Shown here one piece after another: positions 1 through 6,935 of a stretch of 18,018 nucleotides of DNA. The stretch covers positions 1 to 18,018 of the forward strand of contig NZ_CAUCSQ010000071.1 of assembly GCF_958445495.1 (NCBI RefSeq). Reading direction: 5' to 3'. Within the stretch, counting starts at the first letter, position 1. Every line of letters starts with the position of its first letter. A program made the translations under genes and the position numbers. The stretch is from an uncultured Bacteroides sp. (GTDB taxonomy: Bacteria > Bacteroidota > Bacteroidia > Bacteroidales > Bacteroidaceae). Below the pieces are notes generated by a model. It saw only the letters and a list, made by a program, of their open reading frames with translations. It made no database searches and was not told the DNA's origin.

Positions 1-110
1 GAACCATATAAACAACTGTACTACAATATTTTAATTTATAGAACTCCTCTTAATAAACAGCTCATGGATTCATGCCGGTCTATTTGCCATCCTGTTTTTT
101 TGACCGTTTT

Positions 111-212
111 TTACGGGCAAGGCATAAGGAGTGCCGATTTGAATGCAAAGGTGATGTTGGCAGTTGATACGGCAAAAACGGATAAGATGATAAATTTAAG
201 GTATCGTGTCAT
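111..212 (-). CDS. Possible 33-residue leftward peptide with signal-peptide-like N-terminus
   Basis: Reading leftward from an ATG at 212-210, a short frame begins MTRYLKFIILSVFAVS and stops at 111. A basic start followed by a hydrophobic run resembles a secretion signal, but almost nothing follows it (about 10 residues), so any mature product would be tiny. The longer frame from 293 starts inside the candidate promoter at 264-294 and is unlikely. Transcription from that promoter would give a leader of about 45 nt. I recognise no family. It may be a chance ORF or the remnant of a secreted-protein gene. Confidence 0.2.
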   Translation of the reverse strand: MTRYLKFIILSVFAVSTANITFAFKSALLMPCP

Positions 213-263
213 AATCTTGATAATATAAAGATTCGTTTCTTTACAAACAGAAATAATCATACG

Positions 264-294
264 CAAAGATAAAGAAAAGTGGCAGATATGCATA
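264..294 (-). promoter_or_regulatory. Candidate leftward Bacteroidetes promoter
   Basis: On the minus strand TATCTTTG (264-271) matches the -7 consensus TAnnTTTG. Exactly 19 bp upstream is TATG (291-294), one mismatch from the -33 element TTTG. It fires leftward, away from the GH97 gene. The only candidate target seen is the mini-ORF at 111-212. Confidence 0.4.
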
Positions 295-444
295 TAGCCA
301 GGTCGTTTTATTAAGTAAAGTTACTATATTTTTTCTTCTTGACAATCTTGTTATCCGGTTTATAATTAGGTGTTTATCTAAAAACTGACAGCTCTGCCTT
401 CTATATTTTATCTATAAACAAATTCTGTGCTTATCTTTCGTGCC

Positions 445-452
445 TATCTTTG
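445..452 (+). promoter_or_regulatory. -7 element of the GH97 gene promoter
   Basis: TATCTTTG is a perfect TAnnTTTG element 33 bp before the ATG at 485. No clear TTTG lies at the -33 spacing. The motif falls between two in-frame ATGs (440 and 485), so the transcript should begin after 452 and the upstream ATG would not be in the mRNA. A second, poorer copy, TATCTTTC, lies just upstream (432-439). Confidence 0.6.
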
Positions 453-484
453 CCGTACAATTATTAACTAACTCATTTTATATC

Positions 485-2644
485 ATGAAAAACGTAAAAA
501 TATGGACTGTGACATGGGCTTGCCTGCTACTTTCTTTCTTCGTAGGTACATCAGCAAGCGCCGAAGGTATCGCTTCTCCTGACGGGCAATTAAAACTTAA
601 TTTTTCTTTGACGGAACAAGGTGAACCGGTATATGAACTTTCCTATAAAGGGAAAGAAGTGATAAAGCCTTCAAAATTAGGATTGGAATTGAAAGACGAC
701 CCCGGTTTGATGGACGGTTTTGTCATAACAGATACTCGGACTTCTGCTTTTGACGAAACTTGGGAACCGGTGTGGGGAGAAGTGAAATCTATCCGTAATC
801 ATTATAATGAGATGGTTGTCACATTGGAGCAAAAGGCGCAGAACCGCAACATTGCCATTTGCTTTCGCCTGTATGACGACGGTCTGGGGTTTCGTTATGA
901 ATTTCCGCAACAAAAAAACTTGAATTACTTTATCATCAAGGAAGAACATACACAGTTTGCAATGACGGGAGACCATACGGCGTTTTGGATTCCCGGTGAT
1001 TATGATACGCAGGAATATGACTATACGGAGTCCAGATTGACCGAAATCCGCAGTTTAATGAAAGGTGCGATTACGGATAATGCCTCCCAGACTTCTTTCT
1101 CGCCTACGGGAGTACAGACTTCTTTACAGTTGAAAACAGCCGACGGGCTTTATATCAACCTTCATGAGGCGGCTTTGGTGGATTATTCTTGCATGCATTT
1201 GAATCTTGATGATAAAAAACTCGTATTCGAATCTTGGCTGACACCTGATGCACAGGGAAATAAAGGATATATGCAAACACCTTGCCGTTCGCCTTGGCGT
1301 ACAATCATTGTCAGTGATGACGCCCGCGACATCCTTTCCTCGAAGCTGACGTTGAATCTGAATGAACCTTGTGCGTATGAGGACGTTTCATGGATTAAAC
1401 CAGTGAAGTATATCGGCGTGTGGTGGGAGATGATTACGGGAAAGAGCTCGTGGGCATATACGGATGATGTTTATTCCGTGCAACTGGGGCAGACGAATTA
1501 TTCTGAAATGAAGCCGAACGGACGTCATGCCGCTAATAACGAAAAAGTGAAACGCTATATCGATTTCGCTTCCGAGCATGGTTTTGACCAGGTGCTGGTA
1601 GAAGGATGGAATGAAGGTTGGGAAGACTGGTTCGGCAAATCGAAAGATTATGTATTCGATTTCGTCACTCCATATCCGGATTTCGATGTGAAAATGCTGA
1701 ATGCCTATGCTAAGGAGAAAGGAGTGAAATTGATGATGCACCATGAAACCTCCGCTTCTGTCCGTAACTATGAACGCCATCTGGATAAGGCTTACCGGTT
1801 TATGGCCGACAACGGCTACAATGCAGTGAAGAGCGGTTATGTAGGTAATATTATCCCCCGCGGTGAACATCATTACGGGCAGTGGATGAATAACCATTAT
1901 CTATATGCTGTGAAAAAGGCCGCTGATTATAAGATTTGTGTAAATGCACACGAAGCTGTCCGTCCGACAGGGTTGTGCCGTACTTATCCGAATCTGATTG
2001 GTAATGAGTCTGCCCGCGGTACGGAATATGAAGCCTTTGCCGGTAACAAGCCTTTTCATACAACCTTGCTTCCTTTTACCCGTCAGATTGGCGGGCCGAT
2101 GGATTATACGCCTGGTATTTTTGATACCAAAATCTCTTTTCTGCCGGGCGAGCACAGTTTCGTACGTACTACTTTAGCGAAACAGTTGGCGCTTTATGTA
2201 ACGATGTACAGTCCTTTGCAAATGGCGGCAGACCTTCCCGAAAATTATGAGCGTTATATGGACGCTTTCCAATTTATCAAAGACGTGGCGCTGGATTGGG
2301 ATGACAGTAAATACCTGGAAGCAGAACCGGGAGATTATATTACTGTGGCTCGTAAGGCAAAAGGTACTGCAGACTGGTTTGTCGGCGGCATCACCGATGA
2401 AAACGCCCGTACCGCTTCTTTTACGCTTGACTTTCTGGAACCGGGGAAACAATATGTAGCTACGCTTTATGCTGACGGGAAAGATGCGGATTTTGAGAAG
2501 AATCCCACTTCTTACCGGATAAAAAAAGGCATTGTCACTTCAAAAAATAAGATTTCGGTGAATCTTGCCCGGAGCGGAGGGTTCGCATTGAGTCTGATTG
2601 AAGCGACACCGGCCGACAAGAAAACGGTAAAGAAATGGAAGTGA
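485..2644 (+). CDS. SusB-like GH97 alpha-glucosidase, secreted
   Basis: A glycoside hydrolase family 97 enzyme (719 residues) expected to release glucose from alpha-glucans or oligosaccharides in the periplasm. The start at 485 is preferred over 440 because the promoter element lies between them and because MKNVKIWTVTWACLLLSFF begins a textbook signal peptide (cleavage near Ala26-Glu27). After an N-terminal beta-sandwich come the barrel motifs HHETSASVRNYE, NAHEAVRPTG and NESARGTEYE. Glu421, Glu490 and Glu514 have the same spacings (69 and 24 residues) as SusB Glu439/508/532 of B. thetaiotaomicron, as I recall them. Glu508 matches the SusB calcium ligand Glu526. This is the inverting, glucosidase-type arrangement, not the retaining galactosidase type that uses an Asp nucleophile. 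Unlike susB in the sus locus, no SusC, SusD or regulator gene lies nearby. It is transcribed alone, between its own promoter and a strong terminator. Exact substrate is unknown. Confidence 0.93.
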   Translation: MKNVKIWTVTWACLLLSFFVGTSASAEGIASPDGQLKLNFSLTEQGEPVYELSYKGKEVIKPSKLGLELKDDPGLMDGFVITDTRTSAFDETWEPVWGEVKSIRNHYNEMVVTLEQKAQNRNIAICFRLYDDGLGFRYEFPQQKNLNYFIIKEEHTQFAMTGDHTAFWIPGDYDTQEYDYTESRLTEIRSLMKGAITDNASQTSFSPTGVQTSLQLKTADGLYINLHEAALVDYSCMHLNLDDKKLVFESWLTPDAQGNKGYMQTPCRSPWRTIIVSDDARDILSSKLTLNLNEPCAYEDVSWIKPVKYIGVWWEMITGKSSWAYTDDVYSVQLGQTNYSEMKPNGRHAANNEKVKRYIDFASEHGFDQVLVEGWNEGWEDWFGKSKDYVFDFVTPYPDFDVKMLNAYAKEKGVKLMMHHETSASVRNYERHLDKAYRFMADNGYNAVKSGYVGNIIPRGEHHYGQWMNNHYLYAVKKAADYKICVNAHEAVRPTGLCRTYPNLIGNESARGTEYEAFAGNKPFHTTLLPFTRQIGGPMDYTPGIFDTKISFLPGEHSFVRTTLAKQLALYVTMYSPLQMAADLPENYERYMDAFQFIKDVALDWDDSKYLEAEPGDYITVARKAKGTADWFVGGITDENARTASFTLDFLEPGKQYVATLYADGKDADFEKNPTSYRIKKGIVTSKNKISVNLARSGGFALSLIEATPADKKTVKKWK

Positions 2645-2700
2645 TATCCGGATAAGAGATTGTTGTTTGGATTTTTGTCTTTTAATAAATATTAGTTGTC

Positions 2701-2741
2701 GTTCCGCAAAGAAAACCGAAACTTTGCGGAACACTTTTTTT
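2701..2741 (+). terminator. Rho-independent terminator after the GH97 gene
   Basis: A perfect 11-bp inverted repeat, GTTCCGCAAAG (2701-2711) and CTTTGCGGAAC (2722-2732), with a 10-nt loop, is followed after two bases by seven T. It lies 57 bp after the GH97 stop and seals that gene from the next unit. Its T-run sits where the -33 element of the next promoter would be. Confidence 0.9.
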
Positions 2742-2761
2742 ATCGGACGGATTCTTTTTTG

Positions 2762-2769
2762 TACTTTTG
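2762..2769 (+). promoter_or_regulatory. -7 element for the PurF-like gene
   Basis: TACTTTTG matches TAnnTTTG, 38 bp before the ATG. The -33 position (19-20 bp upstream, about 2738-2742) holds only TTTA/TTTT from the preceding terminator's T-run, so the two signals overlap. Confidence 0.6.
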
Positions 2770-2807
2770 CGCATCTTTTTTAAAACATTATCAATAAAGA
2801 GAACAAC

Positions 2808-4217
2808 ATGGGAGGTTTTTTCGGAACAGTCTCACGAGTGAGCTGCGTGACTGATTTATTCTACGGTACAGATTATAATTCGCATTTGGGGACCAAACGG
2901 GGCGGACTGGCCACTTATAGCGAAGAACGGGGGTTCATCCGGTCAATCCACAATTTGGAAAGTACTTATTTCCGTACCAAGTTTGAAGATGAGCTGGATA
3001 AGTTCAAGGGGAATGCCGGTATCGGTATTATCAGCGATACGGACGCGCAACCTATTGTCATCAATTCCCATCTCGGACGGTTTGCCATTGTGACAGTTGC
3101 AAAAGTTACTAATATTAAAGAACTGGAAGAAGAACTTCTCTCTCAAAATATGCACTTCGCCGAGCTCAGTTCGAGCAGCACCAATCAAACGGAACTCATT
3201 GCGCTTCTGATTATCCAGGGAAAAAATTTCGTCGAAGGCATCGAGAATGTATTCAAACATCTGAAAGGCTCATGTTCCATGCTCCTGTTGACGGAAGACG
3301 GGAGTATTATTGCTGCTCGTGACCAGTGGGGGCGTACTCCTATTGTTATCGGGAAAAAGGAAGGAGCTTATGCTGCTACCAGCGAATCGTCCAGTTTCCC
3401 TAATCTGGACTATGAGATAGACCGTTATCTGGGACCGGGAGAAATTGTGCGTATATATGCCGATCGTGTCGAGCAACTTCGCAAACCGAACGAAGATATG
3501 CAGATTTGTTCGTTCTTGTGGGTGTATTACGGTTTTCCAACTTCCTGTTATGAAGGGAGGAATGTGGAAGAGGTCCGTTTCACCAGTGGCTTGAAAATGG
3601 GACAGATGGATAAATCGGAAGTCGATTGCGCCTGTGGCATTCCGGATTCCGGGGTAGGCATGGCGTTGGGATACGCCGAAGGAAAGGGAGTGCCTTACCA
3701 TCGCGCCATCTCGAAATATACGCCGACATGGCCCCGTAGCTTTACGCCGAGCAATCAGGAAATGCGTTCTCTCGTGGCAAAAATGAAACTTATTCCGAAT
3801 CGTGCCATGCTCCAGGGAAAACGCTTGTTATTCTGTGACGATTCAATCGTCCGCGGGACGCAGTTGCGCGATAACGTGAAAATCTTGTATGATTACGGGG
3901 CGAAGGAAGTGCATATGCGTATCGCCTGTCCGCCGCTGATTTACGCTTGCCCGTTTGTCGGTTTTTCCGCTTCGAAGAATGCGTTGGAGCTGATAACCCG
4001 CCGTATCATTAAGGAGTTGGAAGGCGATGAAAATAAGAATCTGGAGAAATATGCTACTACGGGTTCACCCGAATATGAGAAAATGGTAGGCATTATCGCC
4101 GAACGTTTCGGGCTGACTTCTTTGAAATTCAATACGCTTGAAACTTTGATTGAGGCAATTGGATTGCCAAAATGTAAAGTCTGTACCCATTGTTTTGACG
4201 GTAGCAGTCATTTTTGA
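2808..4217 (+). CDS. PurF-like amidophosphoribosyltransferase homologue lacking the glutaminase Cys
   Basis: A 469-residue protein with the two-domain plan of PurF, which makes 5-phosphoribosylamine from PRPP and glutamine in purine synthesis. The C-terminal transferase half is well kept. The PRPP loop LLFCDDSIVRGT is at 340-351. Cysteines equivalent to the [4Fe-4S] ligands of Bacillus-type PurF are present: Cys234 (in ICSFLWVYYG), Cys381 (YACPFVG), and Cys459 and Cys462 in the tail CKVCTHCFDG. The N-terminal Ntn-hydrolase half is altered. It starts MGGFFGTVS where PurF has MCGI, so the Cys nucleophile exposed by Met removal is Gly, and the HRGQESAG region reads TKRGGLAT. Later glutaminase-fold landmarks survive (NQTEL, RDQWGRTP, LGPGEIV). 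Glutamine hydrolysis by the usual route therefore looks impossible. The protein may use ammonia or another amine, need a partner, or be regulatory. It is a single gene between two terminators. Annotation pipelines would probably call it purF, and I do not adopt that symbol. Confidence 0.85.
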   Translation: MGGFFGTVSRVSCVTDLFYGTDYNSHLGTKRGGLATYSEERGFIRSIHNLESTYFRTKFEDELDKFKGNAGIGIISDTDAQPIVINSHLGRFAIVTVAKVTNIKELEEELLSQNMHFAELSSSSTNQTELIALLIIQGKNFVEGIENVFKHLKGSCSMLLLTEDGSIIAARDQWGRTPIVIGKKEGAYAATSESSSFPNLDYEIDRYLGPGEIVRIYADRVEQLRKPNEDMQICSFLWVYYGFPTSCYEGRNVEEVRFTSGLKMGQMDKSEVDCACGIPDSGVGMALGYAEGKGVPYHRAISKYTPTWPRSFTPSNQEMRSLVAKMKLIPNRAMLQGKRLLFCDDSIVRGTQLRDNVKILYDYGAKEVHMRIACPPLIYACPFVGFSASKNALELITRRIIKELEGDENKNLEKYATTGSPEYEKMVGIIAERFGLTSLKFNTLETLIEAIGLPKCKVCTHCFDGSSHF

Positions 4218-4255
4218 AGAATAATATGTAACTTGCCGAAGAACGGCATACTATT

Positions 4256-4299
4256 AAAAAAGAGCCGTGAATTGCTTTGTAATTCACGGCTCTTTTTTT
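4256..4299. terminator. Bidirectional-looking terminator after the PurF-like gene
   Basis: A perfect 13-bp stem, AGAGCCGTGAATT (4261-4273) and AATTCACGGCTCT (4281-4293), encloses a 7-nt loop. A-run 4256-4260 precedes it and a T-run follows it, so it could act in both directions. It lies 43 bp after the stop codon. Its loop contains TTTG, which may double as the pepT -33 element. Confidence 0.9.
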
Positions 4300-4306
4300 A
4301 CCTTTA
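4276..4306 (+). promoter_or_regulatory. Candidate pepT promoter overlapping the terminator
   Basis: TTTG (4276-4279, in the terminator loop), 19 bp, then TACCTTTA (4299-4306), one mismatch from TAnnTTTG. The spacing matches the Bacteroidetes consensus exactly. The ATG is 63 bp downstream. No better candidate lies between the terminator and pepT. Confidence 0.45.
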
Positions 4307-4369
4307 CGGCATTGTAAACTATTGAGCGGTAAACTGTCAGATAGAAAATTGTAAATAATTAAATCATAG

Positions 4370-5599
4370 ATGAAAATGACTTTAGTAGACAGATTTTTAA
4401 AGTATGTAAGCTTCGATACGCAATCGGACGAATCAACCGGACTTACCCCTAGTACTCCGAAACAAATGGTATTTGCAGAATATTTAAAGGCTGAATTGGA
4501 ATCTTTGGGTTTGGAGGATATTACGTTGGACGAACATGGCTATCTTTTTGCCACGCTTCCTGCCAATACGGATAAAGAAGTGCCCACGATCGGGTTCATA
4601 GCTCACATGGATACGAGTCCCGATATGAGCGGTAAAGATGTGACCCCGCGGATTGTAGAGAAATATGACGGTTCGGACATTGTGCTTTGTGCCGAAGAGA
4701 ATATTGTCCTTTCCCCTGCCCAGTTTCCCGAATTACTGGAACATACGGGTGAGGATTTGATTGTAACCAATGGCAAGACTTTGTTGGGTGCTGACGATAA
4801 GGCCGGCATTGCGGAGATTGTATCGGCGGTCGTATATTTGAAAGAACATCCGGAAATCAAGCATGGAAAGATTCGTATAGGTTTTAATCCGGATGAAGAA
4901 ATCGGTGAAGGCGCCCATAAATTTGATGTAGAGAAATTCGGTTGCGAGTGGGGATATACGATGGACGGCGGTGAAGTAGGAGAACTGGAGTTTGAAAATT
5001 TCAATGCTGCGGCTGCTAAAATTACATTTAAAGGGCGTAACGTGCATCCGGGATATGCCAAAGATAAAATGATTAATTCTATTTATCTTGCCAATCGGTT
5101 TATAACAATGTTGCCTTCTTCGGAAAGGCCGGAGCATACGGCCGGTTATGAAGGATTCTATCACCTGACAGGTATTCAGGGAGAAGTAGAACAAAGTACG
5201 GTTTCTTATATCATCCGTGACCATGACCGTGCCGGATTTGAAGAACGCAAGAAAGAAATGGAACGTCTGGTTGCCCGGATGAATGCCGAATACGGTGAAG
5301 GTACGGTAATTTTGGAATTGCGTGATCAATATTATAATATGCGTGAGAAGATAGAACCGGTGATGCATATCATCGACACGGCTTTTGCGGCGATGGAGGC
5401 TGTAGGCGTGAAGCCGAATGTGAAACCTATTCGTGGAGGTACGGATGGCGCCCAACTTTCTTTTAAAGGTTTGCCGTGCCCGAATATTTTTGCCGGAGGT
5501 TTGAATTTTCACGGGCGGTATGAGTTCGTACCTGTCCAAAGCATGGAAAAAGCGATGAATGTTATCGTGAAGATTGCTGAACTGGTAGCCTCCAGATAG
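4370..5599 (+). CDS. pepT: Peptidase T (tripeptide aminopeptidase, M20B)
   Basis: A cytosolic zinc exopeptidase that removes the N-terminal residue of tripeptides in the last steps of peptide use and protein turnover. Length (409) is typical of PepT. The dinuclear zinc site is complete: His79 and Asp81 in AHMDTSPD, Asp142 in LGADDKAGIAE, Glu176-Glu177 in NPDEEIGEGAHKF, Asp199 in YTMDGGEVGE and His381 in NFHGRYEF. These track the Salmonella enzyme's 78/80/140/173-174/196/379 pattern with offsets of one to three residues. The insert between about 205 and 320 is the usual lid/dimerisation domain. The start at 4370 is the first ATG after the promoter candidate; ATG at 4376 is an alternative two codons on. 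No signal peptide. gcvT follows 56 bp later with its own -7 element, so pepT may be transcribed alone or with gcvT. Confidence 0.97.
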   Translation: MKMTLVDRFLKYVSFDTQSDESTGLTPSTPKQMVFAEYLKAELESLGLEDITLDEHGYLFATLPANTDKEVPTIGFIAHMDTSPDMSGKDVTPRIVEKYDGSDIVLCAEENIVLSPAQFPELLEHTGEDLIVTNGKTLLGADDKAGIAEIVSAVVYLKEHPEIKHGKIRIGFNPDEEIGEGAHKFDVEKFGCEWGYTMDGGEVGELEFENFNAAAAKITFKGRNVHPGYAKDKMINSIYLANRFITMLPSSERPEHTAGYEGFYHLTGIQGEVEQSTVSYIIRDHDRAGFEERKKEMERLVARMNAEYGEGTVILELRDQYYNMREKIEPVMHIIDTAFAAMEAVGVKPNVKPIRGGTDGAQLSFKGLPCPNIFAGGLNFHGRYEFVPVQSMEKAMNVIVKIAELVASR

Positions 5600-5623
5600 G
5601 ATATTTATAATAGTTTCGGTAGA

Positions 5624-5631
5624 TATTTTTG
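5624..5631 (+). promoter_or_regulatory. -7 element for gcvT
   Basis: TATTTTTG, a perfect TAnnTTTG, sits 24 bp before the gcvT ATG and after the pepT stop. No clear TTTG is found at the -33 distance. It would let gcvT be expressed independently of pepT. Confidence 0.45.
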
Positions 5632-5655
5632 ATTTAATACTTAAAACAGATATTT

Positions 5656-6741
5656 ATGAAAACCACCCCGTTTACAGAGAAGCATATAGCACTGGGTGCT
5701 AAGATGCATGAGTTTGCCGGTTATAACATGCCGATTGAGTATTCCGGTATTATTGACGAACATCTGACTGTTTGCAATGCAGTCGGCGTATTTGATGTGT
5801 CCCACATGGGAGAATTCTGGGTGAAAGGTCCCGGTGCGTTGGCTTTTCTTCAAAAAGTCACTTCCAATAATGTGGCGGCATTAGTTCCCGGTAAGATACA
5901 ATATACTTGTTTTCCCAATGAAGACGGCGGTATTGTAGATGATTTGCTGGTGTACCATTACGAACCGGAAAAGTATCTGTTGGTGGTTAATGCAGCCAAT
6001 ATAGAGAAGGATTGGAACTGGTGTGTTTCCCATAACACGGAAGGAGCGGAATTGGAAAATTCTTCGGATAATATGGCACAGCTTGCCGTGCAGGGGCCGA
6101 AAGCGATTCTTGCTTTGCAGAAGTTGACGGACATTGATTTATCCTCCGTTCCGTATTATACTTTTAAAGTCGGGAAATTGGCAGGTGTGGACAATGTGAT
6201 TATTTCCAATACCGGTTATACGGGAGCGGGAGGTTTCGAACTCTATTTTTATCCGGATGTCGCTGATATTATTTGGAAAGCCGTTTTTGAAGCAGGTGAA
6301 GAGTTTGGCATCAAACCTGTCGGTTTGGGGGCGCGTGATACCCTTCGGCTGGAAATGGGGTTCTGTTTGTACGGCAATGATTTGGACGATACGACTTCAC
6401 CGATAGAGGCCGGATTAGGATGGATTACTAAATTTGTCGAAGGCAAAGACTTCATTAACCGGGCTATGTTGGAAAAACAAAAGGCGGAAGGAACGGCTCG
6501 TAAGTTGGTCGGCTTTGAAATGGTCGACCGGGGAATTCCCCGTCATGGTTATGAGTTGGTAAATCCGGAAGGAGAGAAGATAGGGACAGTTACTTCCGGC
6601 ACTATGTCGCCTACACGTAAGATAGGTATCGGCATGGGGTATGTAAAGCCGGAGTATAGCAAAGCCGGTACTGAGATTTGTATCGATATGCGGGGACGCA
6701 AGCTGAAAGCTCTAGTCGTGAAACCACCTTTCAGGAAATGA
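5656..6741 (+). CDS. gcvT: Glycine cleavage system T protein (aminomethyltransferase)
   Basis: Transfers the methylene group from the aminomethyl-lipoyl H protein to tetrahydrofolate, giving 5,10-methylene-THF and ammonia, in glycine catabolism. The 361-residue length is standard. It opens with HEFAGYNMPIEYSGIIDEH and VFDVSHMGEF, typical of GcvT folate-binding folds. GGIVDDLLVY carries the Asp95-Asp96 pair that aligns with the catalytic aspartate region (E. coli Asp101). NTGYTGAGGFELYF, GLGARDTLRLEMG and the C-terminal barrel motif GTVTSGTMSPT are all present. No Cys-rich or dehydrogenase-type extension is seen, so this is GcvT rather than a sarcosine or dimethylglycine dehydrogenase. The H and P protein genes are not in the window, so the complex must be encoded in part elsewhere. 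A strong terminator lies 65 bp downstream. Confidence 0.97.
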   Translation: MKTTPFTEKHIALGAKMHEFAGYNMPIEYSGIIDEHLTVCNAVGVFDVSHMGEFWVKGPGALAFLQKVTSNNVAALVPGKIQYTCFPNEDGGIVDDLLVYHYEPEKYLLVVNAANIEKDWNWCVSHNTEGAELENSSDNMAQLAVQGPKAILALQKLTDIDLSSVPYYTFKVGKLAGVDNVIISNTGYTGAGGFELYFYPDVADIIWKAVFEAGEEFGIKPVGLGARDTLRLEMGFCLYGNDLDDTTSPIEAGLGWITKFVEGKDFINRAMLEKQKAEGTARKLVGFEMVDRGIPRHGYELVNPEGEKIGTVTSGTMSPTRKIGIGMGYVKPEYSKAGTEICIDMRGRKLKALVVKPPFRK

Positions 6742-6805
6742 GAATGATTTTTCCGGCATTCCGGATAGAAGAGACATATTTGATTGATACATATCATAGC
6801 ATTAT

Positions 6806-6849
6806 CAGCCCCGGACAAGCCTTGTATTGTCCGGGGCTGGTTGTTTTTA
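6806..6849 (+). terminator. Rho-independent terminator after gcvT
   Basis: A perfect 13-bp stem, CAGCCCCGGACAA (6806-6818) and TTGTCCGGGGCTG (6827-6839), with an 8-nt loop, is followed by GTTGTTTTTAT. Confidence 0.92.
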
Positions 6850-6882
6850 TGGCAGCCGAGTGAAAACAAGAACTGTTAAAGT

Positions 6883-6914
6883 GTTGCTTCTAACATAGAA
6901 ATGTTGTATTTTTG
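6883..6914 (+). promoter_or_regulatory. Promoter of the antiporter gene
   Basis: GTTG (6883-6886), 20 bp, then TATTTTTG (6907-6914). The -7 element is perfect and the -33 has one mismatch. The ATG is 21 bp downstream, so the leader is short. Confidence 0.6.
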
Positions 6915-6935
6915 TCAGCAAATACCCTGTTATAA

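Noticed and set aside
76..112. Terminator for a gene left of the window
   Set aside because: CGGTC (76-80) and GACCG (102-106) followed by six T could terminate rightward transcription, but a 5-bp stem with a 21-nt loop is too weak to call.
1388..1897. 169-residue leftward ORF opposite the GH97 gene
   Set aside because: Antisense to the conserved GH97 catalytic region, with no promoter or family motif.
4733..5539. 268-residue leftward ORF opposite pepT
   Set aside because: It lies entirely antisense to a pepT gene with a complete active site and has no recognisable domain, so it is a shadow frame.
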